A stretch of 64,000 nucleotides of DNA from Torreya grandis (taxonomy: Eukaryota > Streptophyta > Pinopsida > Cupressales > Taxaceae). How positions within the stretch are numbered: position 1 is the stretch's first letter; each line of letters begins with the position of its first letter. Shown here piece after piece: positions 1 through 12,200 of this stretch. Location of the stretch: NCBI GenBank assembly GCA_037957365.1, contig JARHVA010002683.1, positions 868,001 through 932,000 on the forward strand. The letters run 5' to 3'. The translations under genes and the position numbers were made by a program. A model generated the notes under the pieces. It was not told the origin of the DNA. It saw only the letters and a program-made list of their open reading frames with translations, and did not search any database.

Positions 1-65
1 ATTTTCTACAAATAAAAATTCTTACCATAAAACTTCTCAACCATGAATTTGATATCTTCTCCCAT
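1..65 (-). pseudogene. Copia gag, N-terminal fragment at window edge
   Basis: Read on the minus strand from an ATG at 65, the frame gives MGEDIKFMVEKFYGKNFYL and then a TAG. This matches the usual start of plant Ty1/copia gag (UBN2-type: a short leader, then a 'V-E-K-F-x-G-x-N-F-x-L-W' block). The stop sits where the family has tryptophan, so it is most simply TGG to TAG. The fragment lies 60 bp inside the primer binding site of the LTR at 141-1106 and continues off the left edge. It is inactivated and partial; identification rests on about 20 residues plus context. Confidence 0.6.
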
Positions 66-125
66 ATCTCCCACTCAAATTAATAGCCTTCTTGTGATTT
101 ACCACTTCATCAAAACACAACCAAT

Positions 126-138
126 GGCTCTAATACTA
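126..138 (-). other. Primer binding site (initiator tRNA-Met type), degenerate
   Basis: On the minus strand the sequence directly inside the LTR end reads TAGTATTAGAGCC, two transitions away from the TGGTATCAGAGCC expected for the initiator tRNA-Met primer of plant copia elements. It marks 141-1106 as a 5' LTR. Confidence 0.7.
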
Positions 139-140
139 GT

Positions 141-1106
141 TGTTAGGAATTAAGAAACATTAAACCAGATTTAATATGACCATAAATTAGATATAAATTA
201 TTTAATAGCATGTATCATAGATATATTATTCAAATCATAGATATTATGAAAGCATAAATGAAGAGAACAAGATTAAAACACATATAACATAGATCTATCA
301 TGGTTCACTTAATCTGGGTTACATACACTAAGAAAGTCCTCAAATAAAACTGTAATCTAAAAACAAGATTACAATGAACTCTCACAGAGATAGAAAATAT
401 CATACATAAAATGTTTCAAAAATAAATGTTGCACTTTCACCTACACCTACACTTTAATTTATCTCACAAGTTGCTATACCACACCCTGTAATAAACACCT
501 ACACTTTACAAAAACATCTGCACTTTGACTCTGATCCTCGAAGCCACATCCTACAAATAAAATCATCAATATCTAAAGGCCACAAAACGTTTGTATATAT
601 ATAAAATGAAGGAAAATCCACAAAAGGAGGAGAAATTTCACCATGCATATCCAAGATAAGCATCATCCACTAAGGACACCTCAATTTCACCTCATCAAGC
701 TCATCCAAAATCCCATTCAAGAAGGAACATGCCAAGATAGAGTCTCCACCTTTTAACGCACATTTTCAAACAACATGTAATCACAACCAACTCCCTAATA
801 TCAAGGAAGTCAACATGGAAAATAGGCATCTAACAACTAACTCCATAAAACCTGAAAATATAGAAATTAGATAAAATAAGAAATATATCACTCACATGTG
901 GAACAAGGTTCCACAAAAGGTGGAGTAGGGAAACCTATGCTCCCCACATTTGTGGAGCTCTTTAGGCCCCCAAAATACACTCCTAAGGTCATGTGATAGC
1001 CCCAAAGGACTCCACACTCAACACTTATGAATCCAAATACAAATGTTGATGTCTCACTAAGGTAAGTGGAGGAATGATTCACTTTCCTCCTCCACATCAT
1101 TCAACA
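141..1106 (-). mobile_element. Copia 5' LTR (about 966 bp)
   Basis: On the minus strand the LTR runs from TGTTGAATG (1106) to TTCCTAACA (141) and is followed by a degenerate tRNA-Met primer site and a gag start. A second copy of the same LTR is at 57165-61493 on the plus strand; shared landmarks include the segment around 'GGGGTGTGGTATAGCA' and the terminal 'TTAATTCCTAACA'. A TATA-like run near 590-605 (minus) is the likely core promoter. The 1106 boundary is inferred from a TG start and is less certain than the 141 boundary. A short open frame at 888-1100 is not treated as a gene. Confidence 0.7.
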
Positions 1107-2594
1107 CATATTTTGAATTTGGAAAATATAGAATACTTCAACTTTGCATAGATATTCAGTGTTATGTCGACCCATTTAAATCTTGTATTTGTGTCTCACT
1201 TATACATAGATTTTTGACAAAATAACATAGGTCAAATTATTTCATAGGAACCTAGTTAAAAAATAGAGTCACTGTAAATACTCTTAACCCATATTCTTAG
1301 TCGATCTACTACACTAGTAAGGCAACATGCAAATAAAAAAATATAAATTAAATTTAATTGAGCAAGGAATTTTTCATAATATTTCATCCATTCAAAGCAT
1401 GGGAGCATCCTTGTCAAAGTTGTGCATTATGTATCCTACCTTCTGCATGTTTCCATAACTTACATGGATGATAATTAGGGTGTTTATGAGTGTATATGTT
1501 GAACATCATGCTAGGCATATTTTTTATAGTGAATATTAAATTGACTTATAATATATATATATATATATATAGTTAACTAGCATGTCAAAGATATTGAACT
1601 ACTAAATGCATTATTAGATTACTATGTTGGAGGTATCGACTAAATGCATTACTAAATAAATAAATATTTAGTATAAATATAATATCTATACTTTTATATA
1701 GTATGCTATGATGCTCGTATCACTATCATTATTCTATAAGGTATCAAGTTTTAAGTATCATTATTTTATTACTTTAATATATTTCATGATGTGGTATTAA
1801 AGTAAACATAACATTGCTTGATAAGTAGTAAATACAGAGGAATCAAGTAAATAAAAATATAGGTTTATGTATTTGTTATTTGAAATACATCTGGACATGA
1901 GAACCAGTGTTATAGAGGATCACATCATGGTAATGGATTAATAAATAATGGAATATGGACTCAACATTATGTAATGAATATCACAATAGTGGATATATTT
2001 TAATACTATATCTAATTACTTTATGACCTTCTAAATATACTCATAGGTGTACACAACATAGAAAGGTTTGCTCACAATTTTTAGTTATTTTGATTAGTAA
2101 AAACTAAGTTATATATTTTTGAAGAATGGAAATTTATTTGTATATACATACAATCTCTTTAAGATATAACAAGTTGATAAAATGAAACATTATGTTTTAT
2201 GAGAATTATGACTTTATTTATTATGATTGGTTATTTTTAATTCAATAGTTTTACTCATGAACACTGGTCTATGATAATATGGGTTGTCATAGAGTGCATT
2301 AAATTTGAAACTACTTACAGTAATTAGATAATTGCAGTTAAATGCATATTATACCTAGATGGTACAAACTATGGTTGTTATGCCTATTATTTATGGATAA
2401 ATGATAATGTGGATATTCATTCATATGTTTGAAGGACTAAATTTATGAATTATGATTATTTCTATGTTTAACATATTTTATGACTGCTAGTAAGTAGTTT
2501 GTATAAATCTAGTGGTTGTATATATGTTTACCAAATCTTGTATCACTAATATTGAGTTAGTAGTGAGATGGACTTCACTAGATTACTAGAATCA
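1107..2594. other. No gene seen; AT-rich spacer with an (AT)n run
   Basis: No long open frame, RNA gene or repeat boundary was found. An (AT)10 microsatellite lies at about 1551-1570. The stretch is bounded on the right by the target duplication of the element at 2600. Confidence 0.5.
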
Positions 2595-2599
2595 CAATG

Positions 2600-4701
2600 T
2601 GATGCAAAGTCCTCATATCTACCCTAACACTCTGATATCTACAAATTATGAACTCAAACAATCAATACTTCTTAATCTTCTTGGTTTTCACTTGACCTTA
2701 GATCACTCTCCTCTATGTACTTATACACTAAGTTCTTTTGGTCAATATTTTCAATCTACATTAGATGCCTTTGATCCATTTAAATCATTAATTATCCCTT
2801 TTACACCACTAGTCTCATTCCAAACCTACTATCAACTCCTCTATATCTATGTCTTTATAGTCTTATTAGTCTCTTTGTTAATTTTACTCTTTTAGGCATG
2901 TGCCAATGGGCAACTTGGCTTCACACAAACACCTATATTACAGTGCTTCTTTAGGGTTTCCTTTTATCCATAGATTATTTAATAAAATCCTTATTAATAT
3001 CTTATTGAACACATAAAAACACTCAGACATCCCTACCTTTAATGTAGTCTGTTAGACTATCTTTTTCCTTCTTTTCTCAAGTTTCTTACTAGCTTTTTTC
3101 CTGACATTTCCTCTTAGTACAGGAAAGCATGGACTCAAACCAACAAACTAATCTTATTTATGGACACATTTTATGCTACTTCCTTTTTCAAAGTTTCATG
3201 CTCTAACTCAATGCATAGGTCATATTTTCAACCACTTTCTAGGCTCCAATTAGGCCTTTTAGGTATATGACATTTCTTTAAACACATAGTCTCGCTAATC
3301 CATACATATAGGTATTTGGCAGAAGTGAAAACTTTTAAATCTATTGATACATAATAGACTCAATATATTCACCAAGTTTCATAAGATTTTTATTATGGGA
3401 ACTTTGTATATTCTTATTTTAGTGTTGAAACCCTCAATAAGATTTAGCTTATCTATACACCACCTAGTAGGGAATAATTTGCAACTATGATCAGTCAAAT
3501 GAATTTAAAAAACTCTAAATGACTTTTAAAGGTTTGTCTAACTCTTATTCATCTTTTCCAAATGTTTAATTCTCTCTTTAAGGATTCTGTTCACATATTC
3601 CATACAAACTTGAGTTGATTTTGTGTATTCCACAGGCTTTTATATACTTGTACGGAGGAAGAAAGGGATTATAGGGTTCTTGGAGGTTTTCATACCTCAT
3701 TGATAGCTTCATTTACCTTATAGTAACTTCTCATACTTCTCCCAAATGTTCATGGTCTCTATGACAACTATGTCTCATTATGCACAGTTGGACTGTGTGT
3801 GGATTCTTAATAATCTATAGGTTTGTGTCTGACCTCTACACCAAATATTTATCTAAAATAAAAATAAAAAGTTTTAACCACTCTTAAAAAAAATTCAGAT
3901 AAATTTACTCATTCATCCACACATTCCAAATGTCCACTAACTTAATCTTCACTTAAAACATCCACTTTCATCCAATTTTCAAAACATAAAACATATTCAA
4001 CATATGGCATATAGATCCATCTTGAGTTTATCATACATATATGTGAACTACAATTAATATAATATAAATAGATTTAAAAATACAAATAATACATCTTACC
4101 AATACTCCAATATTGATACAACATATATTTATGAAAGTTTTCTTTACCAACTCTATTGTTGTACAATCATTTTCATGGCATATTTACATGATAGAGACTA
4201 CAATACTTTGTTTCAATAATACAAAAACTTCTTTATTCATTTTATTGGGGTTCCATAACATGATATTATTTTATTCCAACCCCAAAAACACCACTCCAAA
4301 GACTCATACCAAACATAGATCTTTAAAACATTTTGAAAGGAAAACCTATAACTACCTTCTTGGGATAACTACCTCTATATGAAACTAACAAAACATAGTA
4401 ATTACATTATAAATTATTTTTTTATGCCACCTTATGCATGATTTTTATGTGGCACACATTCCTAGACCCATTTATGAGATAACCATAACATTTGATTCCT
4501 AATTACATCACAAAATGCCTCCTAGGACTAAGAACATGATTCAAATTTTCAAAATGATGTTTTGGTACGGAATCACAATATAGACTCAAATTTGAATTTG
4601 AATAGTACCTAAGGACAATTACCACTATAAACACATTATATTTTACTTATAATAACTAAAACTACTCAAAAATGGAGACCAATGAAGACGCCCTTACATC
4701 A
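2600..4701 (-). repeat. 3' LTR of LARD-like element (2102 bp)
   Basis: Homologous along its whole length to 7202-9287; for example, both carry 'GATCACTCTCCTCTAT' near 2700 and 7305, and 'CATACATATATGTGAA' near 4032 and 8634. On the minus strand it starts TGATGTAAGGG and ends TTTGCATCA. Open frames of 98 and 89 codons inside it (2599-2895, 4113-4382) are not kept in the partner LTR and are not treated as genes. Confidence 0.72.
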
Positions 4702-6257
4702 TACTACCAAGGGGTAAGAAAAAACTTTCCCTAAAAGTTATTAACACTTTTGCTTTGATGTGCTTCTCTTTCTAACTTTGATATTCCTTACTTGGCCTCC
4801 TGGATAACAAGGCCTACTTTAAAATTGTATAAATTCTTGTCTTTTATCTATTAATGCAACTAATTCCTATCATATATGTGCATGCTCTATTGATCTGCAC
4901 TTGTATGTTCTCTTGCATCTTGATATCTTTATCCATGTTATACCTACAAGATACAACAACTTATTAAAATAAAACACGTATCTCTTCATGTTCTTGAGTC
5001 ATTCTCCAAACCTTTGCCTTGCTTTCATGTTGTTCTTTCTCCCAATCACCTTCATGTGCTCTGTATGTGTAGATGTAATTTTAAACAATAAGGATTTAAG
5101 ATCATGTAATTAATCTAAATCTACTCAAAATATCAACTACCTAAGTAAGATATAGAGCCATTAATACCAAATGCAAATAGATGAATAAACCATTGAAATC
5201 ATCATTCTAATCCTAAAGCTAATTTCTCTAAACCATGATTAAATAGATAAAAAAATAAGAGAATTTGGACTGAGATTACCTTAGACTCAAAATTTTGACA
5301 TGGCGATTGCTTGATCAATGATGTTGGAAGGATGCTTGTGATTGAAGAATTAAATTGATATGAAGACTTTCTTTAGATTTCTAGTTGGCCTTCCATGGAG
5401 AAATGGATTTGTTTAAATAGAATAAGGAAGGATAAATCAATGGTTTAAATTCAAAGTTAGGTCATGGAGATCTAGACTAGAGAATTTAAATAAAGTTAAA
5501 AATCCTTAAAATCCTTTAGATTTATAGGCTTCTAGAGAGGGAGGGTGAGAATAAAGAGGATTATAGAATTGAAGAATTCTAGAATCCTCTTAGGGACTAA
5601 TTAGGCTTAGGCAAGGGGTTAGATAGGGATTAGGTGGGTGATTAGGGAATAGGGATGTAGGAGAGCTTAGGGTAGGCTAGTAGGTGGGCCATGGGAATTT
5701 AAAATTCCTAAATAATAGATAATTAGGGTTAGATTAAGATAATGGGGATTTAGGATAAATAAGGGATGATTAGAAAAATTAATAGATTGGTGGGGTGAAA
5801 TAAATGTTAGTAAATGAAGAAGTGATGAGGGGGGATATTAACATGTAATTAGAGGGGATAAATTAGATAAGTGGAATTAGTGTCAACTAATAGTGATATT
5901 AGTGACGTTAAATAAAGTAAGCGTATTCAGGTGCTTATAATATGCTTCACTCTTCCTCTTTGAATCAGCCACTAATGCACCTTTTCCTTTTCCTTGTATG
6001 TTTTATCCCTCATTGACACCTTATACTTCAACCTCAACAACTAAAACATCACTATGTGGAGTGCCTTCATGTACTTAACTCATCTTTATCTTCATTAATT
6101 CCCTTATATTGGATACCACCATTTCATTCCATAAGTCTATGCTCTCCTTGGTCACCTCCTTAACCATCTATATATAGATTTGATGAGTATCAAAGCCATA
6201 TTCTCTCTTCAAATATTCATACATATTAGAATAATCATCACACCTTTCCTTATGCTA

Positions 6258-6670
6258 TTATCCAATTATTCCTTTGTCTACATTTGCATCATCTTGAATG
6301 AGTATCTCTTCATTCTTCTTGATATCTTGCTTCATGGATGGTTGACCTGCTTGTTCTTCCTCATTCATCATGACTCTTTTTTGAGCCTCTTCTTCCTCTT
6401 GGTGACTCTTGAACACCACTTGGTCATATGCTTCTTATTCATGTTTCTTGAGCCCATGTATTGTCATAACTATCTCATTATCTTCTTCACTTATCATACC
6501 TACATACACACATGGCATAGCATCACTAAACTACAAAACATGAGGCTTGTTTTCCCCCTCCTTTATCTTCTTAGGTTTCTTGCTCAACTATCTCTTCACT
6601 TTGCCAATGTCTTCTTATCTTTTCCTCTTCTTCACTATGTCCTTGAGAGGTCATCATAATATTTTTATAA
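6258..6670 (-). pseudogene. Decayed hydrophilic Lys/Glu-rich reading frame
   Basis: One minus-strand frame, broken by four or five stops, reads as a coherent charged protein. A basic stretch (KKRKR, then SKKPKKIKEGENKPHVL) is followed by VGMISEEDNEIVMTIHG and an acidic segment (SHQEEEEAQKRVMMNEEE), ending with a TAA at 6258-6260. The longest uninterrupted piece is about 58 codons. The internal stops (TAA, TAG) are one change from CAA, GAA or CAG/TGG codons. It is the only coding-like signal in this interior and could be a derived gag-like or accessory protein; I do not recognise a family. Purine-rich composition can itself produce K/E-rich translation, so this is a candidate only. Confidence 0.3.
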
Positions 6671-6701
6671 CTCCAATTTAAAACTTTGGTCTAAGTTCTT
6701 C

Positions 6702-6839
6702 CTAAGCTTGCTCCATATCTACCAATATTTCCTTTAACTCAACAATCTCCCTCATATCCACTTCTTCTTTCTTCACTTTTTTGTGGCTACCTTCTTGATT
6801 AAAGCCCTTCATCTTCCTTGCATTATCTTCTCTTGACAT
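6702..6839 (-). CDS. Possible small hydrophilic ORF (45 aa)
   Basis: From an ATG at 6839 the minus strand encodes 45 residues beginning MSREDNARKMKGFNQ and ending in TAG at 6702-6704. It is rich in Lys, Glu and Met, has no membrane segment and matches no family known to me. It lies upstream, in element orientation, of the decayed frame at 6258-6670 and may be the start of the same protein after a frameshift or premature stop. No independent support. Confidence 0.2.
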   Translation of the reverse strand: MSREDNARKMKGFNQEGSHKKVKKEEVDMREIVELKEILVDMEQA

Positions 6840-7191
6840 TCTCTCTCAAGGTCTCTCTTTTGGACCTATCCCTCCTCTTGAAAATCCTTCTCACTTGTCT
6901 GATTGACCTTCACTTTGTCTCTTTCTCTTCTATTCTCAAGCTCTCTCCTTGAGCTTTCTTTTTGGAGCTATCACTAGATCTCTACTTTATCTCTCTTTAA
7001 GCATCTATGGCTAAGGGATTCACCAAAAAATTCTCACTTTTTGTGTCTCTCATACACTTTAAACTTCTTTATAATCCTTACAACATTCTTGCAATGAACT
7101 ATCAATTACACAAATTGAAAAAAAAAAAAAATATATGTACATTTTCTTTATACATACCTTCTTCGCTTTCTTCCCAATGACCTTCTCATTA

Positions 7192-7199
7192 TGATACCA
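7192..7199 (-). other. Primer binding site of LARD-like element
   Basis: The minus strand reads TGGTATCA two bases after the LTR end at 7202, matching the 3' end of initiator tRNA-Met. The match stops after eight bases, consistent with decay. Confidence 0.6.
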
Positions 7200-7201
7200 A
7201 A

Positions 7202-9287
7202 TTATGTAGAGTCCTTCTTATATTTTTCCTATCACTCTGATATTTTAAAACTATGAACTCAAACAATCAATACTTCGTAATATTATTGGTCTTCAATAGA
7301 CCTTAGATCACTCTCCTCTATATACTTATACACTAAGTTCCTTTGGTCAATCCTTTCAATCTACCTTAGAATCCTCTAAACCTTTCAAATAATGCATCAT
7401 AATTTTTTCATCCACTCATCTCATTCCAAACCTACCATCAAATCCTCTCTATCTCTGTCTTTATAATCTTTTGTGTCTCTTAATCTTACTCTTCTAGGCC
7501 TATGCCAATGGGCAACTTGACTTCACATAAACACCTAGATTACAGTACTTCTTTAGGGTTTCCTTCATCCATAAACTATTCAATAAAATCCTTATTATTC
7601 TCTTATTGAACACACAAAACCACTTAGACAACCCTACCTTCAATTTAGTCTGTTAGACTATCTTTATCCTTCTTTTCTTAGGCTTCTTACTATCCTTTTT
7701 CCGAACATTTCCTCTCATTACGGGAAAGTGTGGAATAAAACCAAAAAAATAATATTATTTTTAGACACCCTTTATCCTCCTCCATTTATAAAATTTTCAT
7801 TCTCTAACTTAATGTATATTTCATCTTTTCAACCACTGTTTAGGCTCAAATTAGGCCTTTTAGGTCTGTAAAATTTATTAAGTACATAGTCTCATTAATC
7901 CATATATGTAGGTAATGGGAAGAATTTAAACCTTAAAAATTAATTGATACATAATATACTTAATCTATTTACCAAGTTTCATAATATTTTTTTGGTAGGA
8001 ACTCTGTATATTCTCATTTTAGTGTTGAAACCCTAAACAAGGTTTAGCCTACCTGCAAACCACCCAAGAGGGAACAATTTGTAACTATGGTTAGTCAAAG
8101 GAATTTAAAACACTCTAAAGGACTTTTCATGTTTTTTATAACTCTTATTCATCTTTTCCAAATGTTGGATTCTCTCTTTAAGTCTTTTTTTCATGTATTC
8201 CATACTAACCTGAGTTGATTGTGTGTATTCCATAGGCCTGTGTACATTTACATAGAGGCAGAAAGGGATTCTAAGGTTCTTGGAGGTTTTCATAACTATA
8301 TGATAGCTTCACTTACCTTATACTAACTTCTCACACTTCTCCCAAATTTTCATGGTCTCTATGACAACTATGTCTCATTATGCACATTTGGTTTGTGTGT
8401 GGATTCTTAGCTATCTATAGGTCTTTGTCTGACCTCTACATGAAATATTTATCTAAAAAATAAATAAAAAGGTTTAAACATTATTACTAATTTTTTAGAT
8501 CAATTTACTCCTTCATCCACACATTCTTAATGTCCACTAACTGAATCTTCACTAGAAATGTCCACTTTCATCCAATTTTCAAAACATAGAACATATTCAA
8601 CACATGGTATATAGATCCATCTTTAGTTTCTCATACATATATGTGAAATAGACTTAATATAATATAAATAGATTTAAAATACAAATAATACATCTTAACA
8701 ATACTCCACTATTGACACAACATATCTTTATGAAAGTTTTCTTTACCAACTCTATTGTTGCACAGTCATTTCCATGGCATATTTACATGATAGGGATTGC
8801 AATCCTTTGTTTCAAGAATACAAAAACTTATTTATTAATTTTTTTGGCGTTACATAGAATGATAATATTTTAATTTGAACCCATAAACACCTCTCCAAAT
8901 ACTCATACCAAATATAGATCTTTACAACATTTTGAAAGGAAAGCCTATAACTACCTTCTTGGTATAACTACCTCTATAAGTAACTAAAAAAACATGGTAA
9001 TTACATTACAAATTATTTGTTTATGCCACCTTATGCATGATTTATACATGGAACACCTTATTATACCCATTTAGGATCTAACCACAATAATTGATTCCTA
9101 ATTACATCACACAACTCCTCCTAAGACTAAGAACATGATTTAAATTTTCAAAATGATGTTTTGGCATGAAATCAAATTTGAATTTGAAGAATACATAAGG
9201 ACCCTAACCAATACAAACAAATTATATTGGACTTATACTAATTAAACCTACTCAAAAATAAATACCACTAAAGATACCCTTACATCA
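7202..9287 (-). repeat. 5' LTR of LARD-like element (2086 bp)
   Basis: Direct-repeat partner of 2600-4701, 16 bp shorter. It is identified as the 5' LTR by the adjoining primer site. On the minus strand it starts TGATGTAAGGG; its 3' terminal CA is changed to AA. The 62-codon open frame at 8105-8293 is not conserved in the partner and is not treated as a gene. Confidence 0.72.
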
Positions 9288-9292
9288 CTATG

Positions 9293-12200
9293 CCAGATGT
9301 AGGTAATTTGATCAAGTGATGTGTTTGATTTTGACTATTCCTAGAGATCAATAACTATTAAAAACTTTGGCTAAAGTAATGTTAGTTAGAGATTTTCATT
9401 TCATATATATTATTTATATGTTTATGTGATAACATGTTATAATGGATTTATTTATGGTACACTGCATGTTATTAGAAATCATACAACACACAATAACTAG
9501 CTTGTCTCTCTGGATTCTCACACCGTAATTATCTACTCATCTGTAAAGGGAGGGTCATTCCTTAATGAGGGATTGTATAGGAGATCGATGGTTTGTGGTT
9601 GGTGTGTAAAAGTTCTTGGATGATTTTCTCCCTCCCCATAATGTTACTTCTTTGGAGATGACACTTGAGATTGCCATAAATACTAGAGTTCAGGTAACTC
9701 ATGTGCTATGGAGCCATGCATCTTATCTTTGTACATTGTATTGTATTTATTATTGAAAAATTATCTTGATTAGATGTAATTAGTTACTTATTGTACATTT
9801 ATATTAGTATTTGTATGATTGTACTAGTGGTGGATGGATGTCTATAGTTACTTTCTATATTCAGTTGTGATGTGTTTCTTATGATGATAGTGATCAGTGA
9901 TGGATGATGTCACATGATTATAATTATATTATTTTATATGGATCACTAATTATATTATCATGGTGTAATATAATGAAATGATACATTGTTCAAATTATTA
10001 AAAAATATCATGTATTTCTAAGTAGATTACAATGGGGATATTACAAAATATCCTTCTTTAAGTGGTACCAAATCTGATTTTCTATTAACATGGCTTTCAT
10101 TGTTTTTGTTAAAATTGGATTATGGCAAGCCAAATATGATTTTGATAGAACTTACTTTATGGTACTATTAGACAAGGAGATCTATTTTTAGTAACAAGTG
10201 AGATCTTAAGTTTTAAATTTTGTTTTGTAATTCAGGTATTAGATACTAATTTGAACTTATGCATAGTACCTGCCAAAAAAAAACCATTTGGAAATGACAA
10301 CCAACATTACTAACTCCACCATATAAAATGAAAAATATCAATGAATGAAATTAGACAAATAATATTACAATCCATAAGATAGCATTACCTTGATTAAGAT
10401 GGTAAAACCCACATTCATGATGGTTAAAGATGGGTGAATATGCAATAAAATTTGTGACTCAACCAATTGGTCTCAAGCATAATGGAAAAATCAAAAATTA
10501 TGTTTGACAACACTGACATAAGTGTTAATAGTCATATTTCAGATATACAAATGATTATATAACTTACCAGATCTCTTATATATTTTTGATAAAATATGAA
10601 CATAAAATTTGTACTTTTATATCTGGGAGTTCAAACCTAATTGCAGATACAACATGAAATGATATAAAATAAGAAGTTTAAAATTCAAAGAAACATAAAT
10701 TAAATAAAAGTAGAAATTACAAAAATAATCCACACATTTCCACAAAGTAAATTACTGCATGGGTGGTTGTATCTACTATATTTATAGAATCCACAATTAT
10801 AATTATGACTAGTCATGATTTGAATTACATCTAATCACATTTACTGTGGGACTTTGAATTTGTTATCATATATCTATACTTTATCATACCAATTAATGTA
10901 AGAGCATTCCTTCCTAATTTTAATTGATAAGAAAACTTAATATTTTAAAATCACACCATTCAATAGGAGCATTCATTTCATTTCTTCATGATGAGAAATT
11001 TTAATTTATTTTGATTGATAAGAAAGTAATATATTTTAAAATGGATTGGTATGCAGAGTTTTCACATGACTTATTTAGGATCTGACCTAAAACTTGATTC
11101 ATTTTATTTGTTATTCTCTTTGATAACTAAGATTGAGCTATATTATTTTAATGTGTTAAAAAAAATAAAAGAAAAATAATAATGATTCATTGTATTTATA
11201 TGTACTGAACATGGAAGTTATGTAAATACAACACAGAGTCCAAAATAAAATATTTGATTAGTTACAAACTTATATATAGATTTATATAGTATCTATGCAC
11301 ACTAATAAGAAGATTAACTATAGATGCTAACATATCTCAAACCATAAAAAAAGTAATAGATAAATGATAAACAAGGAAACAAGGGCATTTAATTTTGAGC
11401 ATTAGATATAATAAAGCATCTCAGTTCAAAGGTAATTTAGGGCCAAAACAAGAAATTCACATTTTGAAAATTTATTCATATTTGTCTACCTATTCTCCAC
11501 TTTTCCAAATAATCATTGAAGGTATTAAAAGTAAATAATATTTTAATTCTCAAATCCATACTATAAAGAAATAAATTATATTAACAACCTTTGATTCAGT
11601 ATAGCCACCTATAGGCATAGTAAAACAAAACTAGAAAAAATTACGCAATAAATGTGCCATATAAATGGTACACCATTACCGTGAAGAACAACCCTCCCCG
11701 AACCTTAGATCTTATTATTTTTTTCCAAATGGGCTTGTGCCCCCAATACTTTAGTAGGCATGAATTGCTCAGTCATTACCCCAAACCCATAGGAATGAAA
11801 TGATATATAATATATTTTTTATATTAAATGAAAACAAAAATAATTAAAATTTATTACCTACATAAATAATTAAAAGATACATATTGTAAACAAAACCCTA
11901 CAAAATATGTACAATGCATACTAAATCTTTTTGAAAAGGAGTATTTAGAAAAGAAAATGAATCATTATACCAAATAATGTTGATGATCCACATAGTAATA
12001 TGGTACAGGTTCTATCAGAGTGTCAACATAGTAATAATACAAATATATTATTTTACCATTAAAAAAATTAAAACTATTCTTGAGACCCACTCTGATAGAA
12101 CGTAAGCACCAGTTTCACACTTCAATTTGAACCTGTGAAAAATTTTCATCATTAATATATGTTTTAATTAAGGATTATGGTTTTAGAATCCAAAAACATC

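Larger units (their letters stand above)
4702..7201 (-). other. Interior of LARD-like element with strong strand asymmetry
   Basis: Plus-strand composition flips within this interior. About 5500-5930 is G-rich and C-poor with many AGGG/TTAGGG-like words; about 5940-7050 is C/T-rich. On the coding (minus) strand the latter is a long purine-rich tract holding the decayed frame at 6258-6670. A poly(A) of about 13 lies near 7119-7131. No retroviral domain was recognised. Confidence 0.6.
2600..9287 (-). mobile_element. LARD-like non-autonomous LTR retrotransposon (6.7 kb)
   Basis: Two direct repeats of about 2.1 kb (2600-4701 and 7202-9287) flank a 2.5-kb interior with no recognisable gag, protease, reverse transcriptase or integrase. 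On the minus strand the right copy ends and is followed, after two bases, by TGGTATCA, a tRNA-Met primer site. Flanks are CAATG (2595-2599) and CTATG (9288-9292), a 4/5 target duplication. LTRs over 2 kb with a non-coding interior fit the LARD class (large retrotransposon derivatives). No convincing polypurine tract is seen beside the left LTR. The LTRs are visibly diverged, so the insertion is old. Confidence 0.72.

Noticed and set aside
1550..1570. (AT)10 microsatellite
   Set aside because: Ordinary simple repeat; noted in the spacer entry only.
2599..2895. 98-codon open frame with hydrophobic C-terminus
   Set aside because: It starts at an LTR edge and is not preserved in the homologous LTR at 7202-9287.
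5580..5780. Possible interstitial telomere repeats (TTAGGG-like words)
   Set aside because: Words are scattered and irregular; no tandem TTTAGGG run is present.
6180..6659. 159-codon plus-strand open frame, the longest outside the copia derivatives
   Set aside because: It lies in a pyrimidine-rich tract that yields Leu/Phe/Ile-rich translation without stops, and is antisense to the more coherent decayed frame on the minus strand.
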